This document shows, one piece after another, positions 34,437 to 43,862 of a stretch of DNA of 64,000 nt. The notes beneath the pieces were generated by a model. The model was given only the letters and a program-made list of their open reading frames with translations, had not been told where the DNA came from and did no database searches. Source of the DNA: Pseudomonas sp. MF4836 (GTDB lineage: Bacteria > Pseudomonadota > Gammaproteobacteria > Pseudomonadales > Pseudomonadaceae); the NCBI RefSeq assembly GCF_002018875.1, contig NZ_MVOL01000014.1, forward strand, positions 62,001 to 126,000, in the 5' to 3' direction. Positions within the stretch are counted from its first letter, which is position 1. The number at the start of each line of letters is the position of its first letter. Made by a program: the position numbers and the translations under genes.

Positions 34437-35744
34437 ATGCCCGGCTCGACACTTGCCATGAACACCGCAACAGCAGTCAACGACACCTACCGTCAGATCA
34501 CCTGGCGCCTGATGCCGCTGCTGTTTACCTGTTATATCTTCGCCCACCTGGACCGCATCAATATCGGCTTCGCCAAGCTGCAGATGACCCAGGACCTGGG
34601 GTTCAGCGACAGCGTCTACGGCTTTGGCGCCGGGCTGTTTTTCATTGCCTACGCGTTGTTTGGCGTGCCGAGCAACCTGGCCCTGGACCGGGTCGGCCCC
34701 CGGCGCTGGATCGCAACCCTGATGGTGGTCTGGGGTCTGCTGTCGGCAAGCATGCTGTTGATCGACAGCGCGCTCGGCTTCTATGTCCTGCGCTTTCTGC
34801 TGGGGGTCGCCGAGGCCGGCTTCTTCCCGGGCATCCTGGTCTTGCTCAACCGCTGGTTCCCGGCCGGTAAACGCGGGCAGGTCACGGCCCTGTTCGCCAT
34901 TGCCGTGCCCATGGCCGGGGTCATCGGCGGACCGTTGTCGGGCTGGATTCTCGAAGGCTTCCATGATTTCGGCGGCCTGCGGGGCTGGCAATGGATGTTC
35001 CTGATCGAAGGCCTGCCTGTGGTGTTTCTCGGCTTGGTGGTACTCAAGGCCCTGCCGGAAAGCATCGATCAGGTCAGCTGGCTCAGCCCGCAACAGAAGC
35101 AACAATTGCACGCTGCGCTCAAGCAGGAAGAGCAGCACAAGTCGATCACCAGCTTCGGCGGGATCCTCAAGGACAAATACATCTGGCTGCTGGTGTGCAT
35201 CTACTTCGCGGTGATGCTGGCGGTGAATACCATCGCCTTCTGGATGCCGACCCTGATCCACCACGCCGGCATCGCCCGCGACAGCAGCGTCGGCATGCTC
35301 AGTGCCCTGCCCTACCTGGCCGGCTGCCTGTTCATGATTGGCATCGGGCGCTCTTCGGATCGCCTGCGCGAACGCCGCTGGCACCTCAGCGTGCCGCTGC
35401 TGATGTCGAGCCTGGGCTTGGTCCTCACCGGCCTGGCGCCGGACAACGCCTGGCTGGTCATGGGCGGCCTGATGATCGCCGGCATGGGCGCCAGCGCTGC
35501 CCTGCCGATGTTCTGGCAACTGCCCCCGGCCTTTCTGGCCAGCAGCACCCAGGCGGCCGGCATCGCGATGATCAGCTCGTTTGGCAGCATTGCCTCGTTC
35601 CTCGCGCCGTACCTGATCGGCGTTGTCCGCGACGCCACCCAAAGTGCCAGCCTGGCGCTGTATGCCCTGGCCCTGCTGATCGCCTGCGGCGCCTGGCTGG
35701 TGCTGCGGGTGCCCGCCCTTATTGTCAATCCACGAGAGAAATAA
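34437..35744 (+). CDS. hpaX: HpaX-like MFS transporter in the hpa operon
   Basis: Major facilitator of 435 residues, of the anion:cation symporter subgroup: YIFAHLDRINIGFAKLQMTQDLGFSDSVYGFGAGLFFIAY and GVAEAGFFPGILVLLNRWFP are family hallmarks. Its position between hpaF and hpaH points to uptake of 4-hydroxyphenylacetate or homoprotocatechuate. AAGGAG at 34421-34426 supports ATG 34437 rather than ATG 34458. The hpaX name rests on context and family. Confidence 0.85.
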   Translation: MPGSTLAMNTATAVNDTYRQITWRLMPLLFTCYIFAHLDRINIGFAKLQMTQDLGFSDSVYGFGAGLFFIAYALFGVPSNLALDRVGPRRWIATLMVVWGLLSASMLLIDSALGFYVLRFLLGVAEAGFFPGILVLLNRWFPAGKRGQVTALFAIAVPMAGVIGGPLSGWILEGFHDFGGLRGWQWMFLIEGLPVVFLGLVVLKALPESIDQVSWLSPQQKQQLHAALKQEEQHKSITSFGGILKDKYIWLLVCIYFAVMLAVNTIAFWMPTLIHHAGIARDSSVGMLSALPYLAGCLFMIGIGRSSDRLRERRWHLSVPLLMSSLGLVLTGLAPDNAWLVMGGLMIAGMGASAALPMFWQLPPAFLASSTQAAGIAMISSFGSIASFLAPYLIGVVRDATQSASLALYALALLIACGAWLVLRVPALIVNPREK

Positions 35745-35746
35745 TC

Positions 35747-36550
35747 ATGCTCAGCACCTCGGACATTCAACAGGCCGCCGCCCGCCTCGACGCGGCCGAG
35801 CGCAGCCGGGAACAGATCGGCCAACTGTCGCTGCAATTCCCCGGCATCACCCTCGAAGACGCTTACGCCATCCAGCGCTGCTGGGTCGAGCAGAAGATCC
35901 GCGACGGTCGCAAGCTGGTCGGGCACAAGATCGGCCTAACCTCGCGCGCCATGCAGGTGTCGTCGAACATCACCGAGCCGGACTTCGGCGCGCTGCTCGA
36001 CGACATGCTGTTCGATGAAGGCAGCGACATCCCCTTCGAGCGCTTTATCGTGCCGCGGGTCGAAGTGGAGCTGGCGTTTATCCTCGGCAAACCCCTCAAG
36101 GGCCCGAATTGCACGCTGTTCGATGTTCTCGATGCCACTGAATGGGTGATTCCGGCGCTGGAGATCATCGACGCGCGAATCCAGCAGCTTGATCCGCAGA
36201 CCCAGGTCACGCGCAAGGTGTTCGACACCATTTCCGACAATGCGGCCAACGCCGGGGTGGTGATGGGCGGCCGCGCAGTGCGGCCTGGCGATATTGACCT
36301 GCGCAAAGTGCCCGCGGTGCTGTACCGCAACGGGGTGATCGAAGAGTCCGGGGTCTCGGCGGCGGTGCTCAACCACCCGGCCAAAGGCGTGGCCTGGCTG
36401 GCCAACAAACTGGCGGCCTATGACGTTGGCCTTGAAGCCGGGCAGATCATCCTCGGCGGCTCGTTCACCCGGCCGGTGGCAGCGCGCCCCGGCGATACCT
36501 TCCATGTCGACTACGATCAACTCGGCTCCATCGCCTGCCGTTTTGTCTGA
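35747..36550 (+). CDS. hpaH: HpaH, 2-oxohept-4-ene-1,7-dioate hydratase
   Basis: Hydratase/decarboxylase-family protein of 267 residues (MhpD-like): DAYAIQRCWVEQKIRDGRKLVGHKIGLTSRAMQ near the N-terminus and the acidic metal ligands in VEVELAFILG are conserved features. It adds water to the decarboxylated intermediate. ATG 35747 starts 2 bases after the transporter stop. A long in-frame extension upstream lies inside the transporter and is not used. Confidence 0.93.
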   Translation: MLSTSDIQQAAARLDAAERSREQIGQLSLQFPGITLEDAYAIQRCWVEQKIRDGRKLVGHKIGLTSRAMQVSSNITEPDFGALLDDMLFDEGSDIPFERFIVPRVEVELAFILGKPLKGPNCTLFDVLDATEWVIPALEIIDARIQQLDPQTQVTRKVFDTISDNAANAGVVMGGRAVRPGDIDLRKVPAVLYRNGVIEESGVSAAVLNHPAKGVAWLANKLAAYDVGLEAGQIILGGSFTRPVAARPGDTFHVDYDQLGSIACRFV

Positions 36551-36560
36551 GGACGCTGCC

Positions 36561-37361
36561 ATGCAATTGCCAGTCAACACCTTCAAACAACGCCTGCTCC
36601 AGGCCGAGCCACAGATTGGTCTGTGGCTTGGTCTGGCCAATGCCTACTGTGCCGAACTGGCGGCCAATGCCGGTTTCGACTGGCTGCTGCTCGACGCCGA
36701 GCACGCCCCCAACGACTTGCGCAGCCTGCTCGCCCAGCTCCAGGCGATTGCGCCCTATCCGTCGCAAGCCATCATTCGCCCGCCGATTGGCGACACTGCG
36801 CTGATCAAGCAGTTACTCGATATCGGCGCCCAGACCCTGCTGGTGCCGATGGTCGAGACTGCCGCCCAGGCGCAGCAACTGGTGCGTGCCATGCGCTATC
36901 CGCCGCAAGGTGTGCGCGGTGTCGGCAGCGCTTTGGCCCGGGCGTCGCGCTGGAACAGCATCCCCGGCTACCTGGATCAGGCCGATGAACAGATGTGCCT
37001 GCTGGTGCAGATCGAAAACCTCGAAGGCCTGGCCAACCTGGATGCGATTGCCGCCGTGGCCGGCGTCGACGGGTTGTTTATCGGTCCGGCGGACCTCTCG
37101 GCCGCCATGGGCCATCGCGGCAACCCGGGGCATCCCGATGTGGCTGCCGCGATAGAAGATGCAATCCGGCGGGTTCGCCAGGCCGGCAAGGCAGTGGGAA
37201 TTCTCAGTGCCGACCCGACACTGGCGCGACGTTATATCGAGCTGGGGGCACACTTTGTCGCGGTCGGAGTGGACACCACTGTCCTGATGAAAGGCCTGCA
37301 AAGCCTGGCCGGACAGTACAAGGGCCATGTCGCACCGACCAGTGGTGGTGGGGTTTACTGA
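36561..37361 (+). CDS. hpaI: HpaI, 4-hydroxy-2-oxoheptane-1,7-dioate aldolase
   Basis: Class II HpcH/HpaI-family aldolase of 266 residues. Conserved segments are DWLLLDAEHAPND (His base), IIRPPIGD (Arg), QIENLEGL and FIGPADLSAAMG (metal ligands). It splits the last intermediate into pyruvate and succinate semialdehyde. It starts 10 bases after hpaH and is the last gene of the operon; a hairpin follows. Confidence 0.95.
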   Translation: MQLPVNTFKQRLLQAEPQIGLWLGLANAYCAELAANAGFDWLLLDAEHAPNDLRSLLAQLQAIAPYPSQAIIRPPIGDTALIKQLLDIGAQTLLVPMVETAAQAQQLVRAMRYPPQGVRGVGSALARASRWNSIPGYLDQADEQMCLLVQIENLEGLANLDAIAAVAGVDGLFIGPADLSAAMGHRGNPGHPDVAAAIEDAIRRVRQAGKAVGILSADPTLARRYIELGAHFVAVGVDTTVLMKGLQSLAGQYKGHVAPTSGGGVY

Positions 37362-37411
37362 GGTTCCTGGCGCTCCCCGCCAGGTGCGATGGGCGCTGAC
37401 TCGACAAACAA

Positions 37412-37445
37412 CGCTGAACCCGCGAAAGCTGTCTCGGGTTCAGCG
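37412..37445. terminator. Hairpin between convergent hpaI and glycerate kinase genes
   Basis: CGCTGAACCCG and CGGGTTCAGCG form a perfect 11-base stem around a 12-base loop. There is no T-tract, so intrinsic termination is uncertain, but the position between convergent genes fits a two-way terminator. Confidence 0.5.
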
Positions 37446-37456
37446 CAATCGACAGC

Positions 37457-38602
37457 TCAGTTGACCTTTTGCGCCGCCAGCCGCCACAACCGGGCAATCG
37501 CCTCGGCGCGCTCGCTCAAGAGCCGTGGAGCCTCGGCGCAAGCCTGCTCCAGGGTCATGGGCCCGGAAGCCAGGGCGAACGCGGCCTCGACACCGTGCTG
37601 GTACATTTGCTCATACCCTTGGCCCAAAGTGCCCGCGAGCACAATCACCGGCACGCCATGCTGCCGGGCCACCCGAGCTACGCCGAAAGGCGTTTTACCA
37701 CGCAGGGTCTGGGCATCGAACCGGCCTTCGCCGGTGATCACCAGGTCGGCGCCACGCACCGCCTGCTCCAGGCCTACCAGTTCGGCCACCACCTCCACCC
37801 CGGGACGAAACTGCGCGCCGAGAAATGCCTTGGCCGCGAACCCCAGGCCACCAGCAGCGCCACTGCCCGGTTCGTCCCGCACGTCCCGAGGCAAGACGTG
37901 CGCGCAGTGATCGGCAAAATGCCCCAGGGCCCGGTCCAGTTGCTGCACCTGTTGTGGCGAAGCGCCTTTTTGCGGGCCGAAGATCGCCGACGCACCGTGC
38001 TCGCCACACAGAGGATTGTTCACGTCTGCGGCTATCTCAAAACGGACCTGGGCCAGGCGTGGGTCCAGGCCTTCAAGATCGATCCGGGCCAATGCGTCCA
38101 GCGCCAGGCCGCCGCGGGCCAGGGTTTGGCCCTGGTCGTCGAGCAGTTTCAAGCCCAGCGCCTGCAAGGCGCCGGCACCGCCATCATTGGTGGCGCTGCC
38201 GCCAATCGCCAGGATAATCCGCTGGGCACCGGCGTCCAGCGCGGCCAGGATCAACTCGCCGGTGCCGAACGTGCTGCTGGTGCACGCATCTCGCTGACCT
38301 ACAGGAACCAACTGCAAACCGCTGGCCTCGGCCATTTCGATAATGGCCGTGTGGCTTGCCGCCAACCAACCCCAATGCGCTTCAACCGAAGTACCCAGCG
38401 GTCCTTGCACCGCAGTGGTCCTCAATTCGCCCTCACAGGCGGCCAGAACCGACTCCACCGTACCTTCACCGCCATCGGCCATCGGGCACAGCACCAACTG
38501 CGCCTCGGGCCAGACCCGGGTCAGGCCTTCGGCAATGGCCGCGGCGACCCCTTCGGCACTCAGGCTGTCCTTGAACGAGTCGGGGGCGATGATGATTTTC
38601 AT
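37457..38602 (-). CDS. Glycerate kinase (GlxK/GarK family)
   Basis: Glycerate kinase of 381 residues. MKIIIAPDSFKDSLSA, CPMADGGEGTVESV, IGGSATNDGGAGALQALG and ITGEGRFDAQTLRGKTPFGVA are the family's hallmark blocks. It phosphorylates D-glycerate, the product of glucarate/galactarate and glyoxylate routes. It is followed upstream by cdaR and a sugar-acid-like transporter, as in E. coli gar/gud regulation, which suggests control by CdaR. The exact name (glxK or garK) is not decidable here. Confidence 0.93.
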   Translation of the reverse strand: MKIIIAPDSFKDSLSAEGVAAAIAEGLTRVWPEAQLVLCPMADGGEGTVESVLAACEGELRTTAVQGPLGTSVEAHWGWLAASHTAIIEMAEASGLQLVPVGQRDACTSSTFGTGELILAALDAGAQRIILAIGGSATNDGGAGALQALGLKLLDDQGQTLARGGLALDALARIDLEGLDPRLAQVRFEIAADVNNPLCGEHGASAIFGPQKGASPQQVQQLDRALGHFADHCAHVLPRDVRDEPGSGAAGGLGFAAKAFLGAQFRPGVEVVAELVGLEQAVRGADLVITGEGRFDAQTLRGKTPFGVARVARQHGVPVIVLAGTLGQGYEQMYQHGVEAAFALASGPMTLEQACAEAPRLLSERAEAIARLWRLAAQKVN

Positions 38603-38784
38603 AGGCTATCTCCAGTTCTTATGCGGCCCATGCTGCCACTTGGCGACAGTGCTGACGCCTGTCCGCTGCACAAGAGTGCATGGGCTTTATTGTTCATTGT
38701 TACAACAGCGGCCAGCACTGGCTTGAAACATGACATCCCGCGGCGCCGATGCTGGCCAGCGCAGCCTCGCGGGTTCGGCAACGG

Positions 38785-39921
38785 CTACGGGGATTCCGGG
38801 GATTGGGGGGCGGTGGTGTGTGGCAGCAGTTGCACGCCCAGGTACAGGGCGAGCATGCCGTCCAGGCGCAGGGGGTCGACGCCGCTGAGTTCGGCGATGC
38901 GCTCCATGCGATAGCGCAGGCTGTTGCGGTGGATACCTAGGGCGTCGGCGCAGGCCTGGCTCTGGCCGTCGTGTTCGCACCAACTGCGCAAGGTCGCCAG
39001 TAACTGGCCATTGCCGTCCTTGGCAAGCACCTTGCGCAATGGGTTGAGCAACTCATCCAGAGCGTCGTCGTTTCGATGCCGCCAGAGCATGACCGGCAGT
39101 CGAAAGCGGTTCAGGGTCAGCAACCGGGCATGCGGCAGCAGGTCTCGGCCGTAAGCCAGCAAATCGCTGACCCGCCGGTAGCAGCGCCGCAACCCGGCCA
39201 ACCCATCCGCTTGGCCACCCACGGCAATCCGCAAAATGTTCCAACCCAGGCCGTCGAGTTTTTCCAGCAGCCGCTGGTTGTCCACCGTCAAGGTGGCGGG
39301 CCGGCACCAGAGCAGCGACGTTTGGGCCGAGCTGACGCACCAACTGTCCGGGTAACGCGATATCAGCCAGGCACTCAAGGCTTCGGCGGTTTGCCCGACA
39401 CCGTGTTCCAGGCCCAGTTCGAACAGATACGGGGTGCGCGCCAGCTGGGGTTTGAGGCCCATCTGCTGGGCTTCGTCTGCCAGCCGTGGCGAATCCCCCT
39501 CATCGCTGAGCAACAGCGCCAGCAAATCATCGCAACGCTGGCGTCGCCATTGCTGTTCGGCCTGCTGATGGCGCTGGCCTACCAGCATTTCGGCGGTCAT
39601 CTGCACCAGGGCGGCGTAGGTGCGCAGCAGTTCCGGTTCGCCGGTGATGCCCAGCACGCCGATCAACCTCTGGTCATGCAGCAAGGGCAAGTTGATGCCC
39701 GGCTGCACGCCCTTGAGGTGCTTGGCGGTCTGTGCGTCGATTTCCACCACCCGACCGTTGGCCAGCACCAGTTGCGCGCCTTCATGGCGAGTGTTGATGC
39801 GCTCGGGCTCGCCACTGCCGAGGATCAGGCCCTGGCTGTCCATGACATTGACGTTGTACGGCAGAATCGCCATCGTCCGGTCGACAATATCCTGTGCCAG
39901 GTCATGGTCCAGTTCGAACAT
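38785..39921 (-). CDS. cdaR: CdaR-type sugar diacid regulator
   Basis: Protein of 378 residues. The N-terminal sugar-diacid recognition domain (DLAQDIVDRTMAILPYNVNVMDSQGLILGSG) and the C-terminal PucR-like HTH (QACADALGIHRNSLRYRMERIAELSGVDPLRLDG) define the CdaR family. It is divergent from an MFS transporter at 40102 and upstream of glycerate kinase on the same strand. Activation of both by glycerate or a sugar diacid is inferred from the E. coli precedent. Confidence 0.9.
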   Translation of the reverse strand: MFELDHDLAQDIVDRTMAILPYNVNVMDSQGLILGSGEPERINTRHEGAQLVLANGRVVEIDAQTAKHLKGVQPGINLPLLHDQRLIGVLGITGEPELLRTYAALVQMTAEMLVGQRHQQAEQQWRRQRCDDLLALLLSDEGDSPRLADEAQQMGLKPQLARTPYLFELGLEHGVGQTAEALSAWLISRYPDSWCVSSAQTSLLWCRPATLTVDNQRLLEKLDGLGWNILRIAVGGQADGLAGLRRCYRRVSDLLAYGRDLLPHARLLTLNRFRLPVMLWRHRNDDALDELLNPLRKVLAKDGNGQLLATLRSWCEHDGQSQACADALGIHRNSLRYRMERIAELSGVDPLRLDGMLALYLGVQLLPHTTAPQSPESP

Positions 39922-40101
39922 AGCAGCGTGTTCCTTGAAGGCGGGCCACCAACAGGCCCGTGGGGTTGTTCAGCAGCACAGGGTTAGCCTGCAAACCCTG
40001 TGCGTGGGCACAAAGACAGCAGCCGGGGCTGTGGTCGAGACTCTCAGGGCGATCAACGTTACCCTTGCATCGCAAAAAATCATAATAAAGAGAGACCCGC
40101 C

Positions 40102-41415
40102 ATGTCACAGAGCGCCGCCGCTACCCTGGCCACCGATGACGACAAAAATGCCGTCTACAAGCGCATTACCCTGCGCCTGATCCCCTTCATCTTCATCTGC
40201 TACCTGTTCAACTACCTCGACCGGGTCAACGTTGGATTCGCCAAGCTGCAGATGCTCGATGCCCTGAAATTCAGCGAAACCGTGTACGGCCTGGGTGCCG
40301 GGATTTTCTTTATCGGCTATGTGCTGTGCGGCGTGCCGAGCAACCTGGCGCTGAACAAGTTTGGCCCCCGGCGCTGGATCGCGCTGATGATGATCACCTG
40401 GGGCACCCTCTCCACCTGCCTGCTGTTCGTCACCACGCCGACCGGCTTCTACACCCTGCGCCTGTTCACCGGCGCTGCCGAAGCCGGCTTCTTCCCGGGA
40501 GTGGTGCTGTACCTCTCGCAATGGTTCCCAAGCTTTCGCCGTGGCCGAATCATGGCCCTGTTCATGTCCGCGATCCCGGTCTCGGGCCTGCTGGGCAGCC
40601 CGTTTTCCGGGTGGATCCTCAACCACTTCGCCGCCGGTCAGGGCGGCCTTGCCGGCTGGCAGTGGATGTTCCTGCTGCAAGGCATACCGACCGTGATCCT
40701 CGGCGCGCTGGCGTTCTTCCTGCTCAGCGACAACTTCGCCAGTGCCCAGTGGCTGACGCCTAAAGAGCGCGCGGTGCTCGAAGCGGACCAGGCCCAGGAC
40801 GCGGCCAGCAAACCCAGGACGGCCACCGATTCACTGGCCGCGGTGTTCAGAAACCCGGCGATCTGGGCGTTCGGCCTGATCTACTTCTGCATCCAGAGCG
40901 GGGTGTATGCGATCAACTTCTGGCTGCCGTCGATCATCAAGAACCTGGGGTTCAGCGACAACCTGGTCATCGGCTGGCTAAGCGCAATCCCTTACCTGCT
41001 GGCCGCTGTGTTCATGTTGCTGGTGGGGCGTTCTGCGGACTTGCGTAAAGAACGCCGCTGGCACCTGGTGGTACCGATGCTGATGGGCGCCGTCGGCCTG
41101 CTGATTGCTGTCAACTTTGCCGCCAGCCCGGTGCTGGCCATCCTCGGCCTGACCATCGCCACCATGGGCGCCCTCACCGGCCTGCCGATGTTCTGGCCGG
41201 TGCCGACCGCACTCCTCAGCGCCGGCGCTGCCGCCGGTGGCCTCGCGCTGATCAACTCCATGGGTCAGATGGCCGGTTTCCTCAGCCCGTACCTGGTGGG
41301 CTGGGTCAAAGACACCACCGGCTCTACCAACCTGGCGCTGTACCTGCTGGCAGGCGTGATCATTGGCGGCAGCCTGCTGGCCCTGCGCATGACCCGCAAC
41401 CTGCGCAACAGCTGA
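40102..41415 (+). CDS. GudP-like MFS sugar-acid transporter
   Basis: Major facilitator of 437 residues with 12 hydrophobic segments: LFNYLDRVNVGFAKLQMLDALKFSETVYGLGAGIFFIGY and GAAEAGFFPGVVLYLSQWFP mark the anion:cation symporter subgroup. It is similar in pattern to the hpaX-like protein at 34437 but stands beside cdaR, so a sugar diacid or glycerate is the likely substrate. ATG 40102 follows an AGAGA purine stretch; upstream in-frame codons run into the intergenic region. Confidence 0.85.
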   Translation: MSQSAAATLATDDDKNAVYKRITLRLIPFIFICYLFNYLDRVNVGFAKLQMLDALKFSETVYGLGAGIFFIGYVLCGVPSNLALNKFGPRRWIALMMITWGTLSTCLLFVTTPTGFYTLRLFTGAAEAGFFPGVVLYLSQWFPSFRRGRIMALFMSAIPVSGLLGSPFSGWILNHFAAGQGGLAGWQWMFLLQGIPTVILGALAFFLLSDNFASAQWLTPKERAVLEADQAQDAASKPRTATDSLAAVFRNPAIWAFGLIYFCIQSGVYAINFWLPSIIKNLGFSDNLVIGWLSAIPYLLAAVFMLLVGRSADLRKERRWHLVVPMLMGAVGLLIAVNFAASPVLAILGLTIATMGALTGLPMFWPVPTALLSAGAAAGGLALINSMGQMAGFLSPYLVGWVKDTTGSTNLALYLLAGVIIGGSLLALRMTRNLRNS

Positions 41416-41425
41416 TTGCGCACGC

Positions 41426-41457
41426 GGGGCGCCGGGTTTTTTCAAATCCGGCGCCCC
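41426..41457 (+). terminator. Hairpin after the GudP-like transporter gene
   Basis: GGGGCGCCGG and CCGGCGCCCC form a perfect 10-base stem. The loop contains a T6 run, but a C-run rather than T-run follows the stem, so it is an atypical terminator. Confidence 0.5.
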
Positions 41458-41654
41458 CCCTCGCAAGCGAATCCAGGGCCGGATAATGCCCGCGCACCCG
41501 GCCCCTAACGCCGTCTGGCCCCTTCTGCGCGCCAACACGCCGCAGCCTCCCAACGCCGATTCAGTTTGCCCAAGCCGATTGTTCTGGTATTTGATGGACG
41601 GCCTGGCCAGGCGCCTTTCGCCTGGCTCCAACCCCGTGCACAAGGAATTCGTCC

Positions 41655-42668
41655 ATGAGCTATCGCCTCCTCGGCCACTCCGGTCTACAGGTCTCCACGC
41701 TGACCCTGGGCACCATGATGTTCGGCGAACAGACCAGTACCGAAGAGTCACTGCGCATCATCGACAAGGCCTGGGACCAGGGCATCAACTTCATCGACAC
41801 CGCCGATGTCTACACCCAGGGTCGCTCCGAAGAGATCGTCGGCGAAGCCATCGCCCGGCATCGCCACGACTGGATCCTGGCGACCAAGGTCGGCTTCGGT
41901 CCGGCCGACGGCGTGCCTAACCGCAGCGGCTTGAGCCGCAAGCATATTTTCAACGGAATCGAAGCCAGCCTGAACCGCCTCGGCACCGACTACCTGGACA
42001 TCTATTACCTGCACCGCGAAGACCACAACACGCCGTTGCAGGTCACAGTGGCGGCCATCGGTGACCTGCTGCGCCAGGGCAAGATCCGCTACTGGGGGCT
42101 GTCCAACTACCGTGGCTGGCGGATCGCCGAAGTGGTGCGCCTCGCCGACGAGCTGGGTATCGAGCGGCCGGTGATCAGCCAGCCGCTGTACAACATCGTC
42201 AATCGTCAGGCCGAGACCGAACAGATCACCGCCGCCCAGGCCTATGGCCTGGGTGTGGTGCCCTACAGCCCGCTGGCCCGAGGGGTGCTCAGCGGCAAGT
42301 ATGCGCCGGACGTCACGCCAGACAGCGCCAGCCGCGCCGGGCGCCAGGACAAGCGCATCCTCGAAACCGAGTGGCGGGTCGAATCCCTGCGTATTGCCCA
42401 GCAGATTCAGCAGTACACCCAGCAACGCGGGGTCGGCATGGTCGAGTTCGCCATCGCCTGGGTGCTGAACAATACCGCCGTCAGTTCGGCGATTGTCGGC
42501 CCACGGACCGAGCAACAGTGGGATGCCTACACCAAGGCCCTGAGCGTGCGCATCAGCGCTGAAGACGAAGCCTTTATCGATTCGCTGGTGACCCCGGGCC
42601 ACGCTTCCACTCCTGGTTTTAACGATGTCAGCCACTTCGTTTCCGGACGTACGCCTTTCCCAAGTTGA
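41655..42668 (+). CDS. Aldo/keto reductase
   Basis: Protein of 337 residues. The catalytic tetrad is visible: Asp and Tyr in FIDTADVYTQGRSEE, Lys in WILATKVGF and His in DIYYLHRED. The coenzyme-binding end IVGPRTEQQWD is also typical. It reduces a carbonyl with NADPH; the substrate is unknown. AAGGAAT precedes ATG 41655. It appears to be a single-gene unit. Confidence 0.9.
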   Translation: MSYRLLGHSGLQVSTLTLGTMMFGEQTSTEESLRIIDKAWDQGINFIDTADVYTQGRSEEIVGEAIARHRHDWILATKVGFGPADGVPNRSGLSRKHIFNGIEASLNRLGTDYLDIYYLHREDHNTPLQVTVAAIGDLLRQGKIRYWGLSNYRGWRIAEVVRLADELGIERPVISQPLYNIVNRQAETEQITAAQAYGLGVVPYSPLARGVLSGKYAPDVTPDSASRAGRQDKRILETEWRVESLRIAQQIQQYTQQRGVGMVEFAIAWVLNNTAVSSAIVGPRTEQQWDAYTKALSVRISAEDEAFIDSLVTPGHASTPGFNDVSHFVSGRTPFPS

Positions 42669-42887
42669 TACTCGACGGTGGCTGCTGCCTGACAGCGGCC
42701 ACCGTCTTTTCCACCTTGTTCGCTCTTTCTGCGCAGGCATTGGTCGAAGGCAGCGGGCAAACGAGATATTTTCCCGTAACCCACGCTTAATCCGAGTAAA
42801 CCTCTCGGGCCAAACCCTCTATATTCCCCCCACGGTTCATCACCGCTTTTTCCATTCGCTCAATGACTCTGGTCGTACGAGGACAGT

Positions 42888-43769
42888 GTGTCTAAAGGTA
42901 TTGTTTTATCGGTCCTGGCGTCGGTGCTGTTTGCCGTCATGTATTTCTACACGTCCTTGCTGGAGCCGCTGACCGGGGTGGAAATCTTCGGCTGGCGAAT
43001 GTTGCTGACGGTGCCGTGCATGACGGTCTTCATGGTGGTTTCCGGGGAATGGCGCCGGGTGCGCGAAGTGCTGCTGCGAGTGGCGGGCAAGCCGCTGTTG
43101 CTGCTGGGCCTGTTGCTGTCGTCAGGGCTGTTGGGCGTGCAGTTATGGCTGTTTATGTGGGCGCCGCTCAATGGCCACAGCCTGGATGTGTCCCTGGGGT
43201 ATTTCCTGCTGCCGTTGACCATGGTCCTGACCGGGCGCCTGGTGTATGGCGAACGCCTGTCGCGCCTGCAGAAGATCGCCGCGTTTTTCGCCTGCCTGGG
43301 GGTGCTCAACGAGCTGTATCAGGTGGGTAGTTTCTCCTGGGCCACGCTGCTGGTGGCCATCGGTTATCCAACCTACTTCGTGCTGCGCAGGCGCCTGGCC
43401 GCAGACAACCTCGGCGGGCTGTGGCTGGACATGGCGCTGCTGTTGCCTGTCGCCCTGTGGTTTGTACAGAGCGGCGAACAAGGCTTTGCGGTGTTCGACC
43501 TGTGGCCCTGGCTGTATCTGTTGATTCCGTTGCTGGGGGTGATCAGCGCCTCGGCACTGGTGTGCTACATCATCGCCAGCCGGCTGTTGGCGTTCAGCCT
43601 GTTCGGCCTGCTGAGCTATGTCGAGCCGGTATTGCTGCTGGGGGTGTCACTGCTGCTGGGGGAAAGCATCAAGGCCGGCGAGTGGCTGACCTATGTGCCG
43701 ATCTGGATGGCGGTGCTGGTGTTGGTGTTTGAAGGGTTCAAACATCTGGTGCGTCAGCGTCGGGCTTGA
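42888..43769 (+). CDS. RarD-like EamA-family permease
   Basis: Membrane protein of 293 residues with about ten hydrophobic segments. The N-terminal KGIVLSVLASVLFAVMYFYTSLLEPLTGVEIFGWRML resembles RarD of the DMT superfamily. Substrate unknown. The start is GTG 42888, with GAGGA at 42879-42883 just upstream; no ATG precedes the first helix. Confidence 0.85.
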   Translation: MSKGIVLSVLASVLFAVMYFYTSLLEPLTGVEIFGWRMLLTVPCMTVFMVVSGEWRRVREVLLRVAGKPLLLLGLLLSSGLLGVQLWLFMWAPLNGHSLDVSLGYFLLPLTMVLTGRLVYGERLSRLQKIAAFFACLGVLNELYQVGSFSWATLLVAIGYPTYFVLRRRLAADNLGGLWLDMALLLPVALWFVQSGEQGFAVFDLWPWLYLLIPLLGVISASALVCYIIASRLLAFSLFGLLSYVEPVLLLGVSLLLGESIKAGEWLTYVPIWMAVLVLVFEGFKHLVRQRRA

Positions 43770-43813
43770 GACGCCCTTGGTACGCTTGGCCCTGAGACGA
43801 GTGTCAGGGCCGG

Positions 43814-43837
43814 CGCAGCCTACGGCAGCGGCTACAG
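43814..43837 (-). repeat. REP-type repeat unit
   Basis: On the minus strand this reads TGTAGCCGCTGCCGTAGGCTGCG, differing from the unit at 13443-13467 at two positions. It lies between the convergent RarD-like and hpaR genes. Confidence 0.6.
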
Positions 43838-43862
43838 ACAACGCCTCACATACCGAGCGAAC

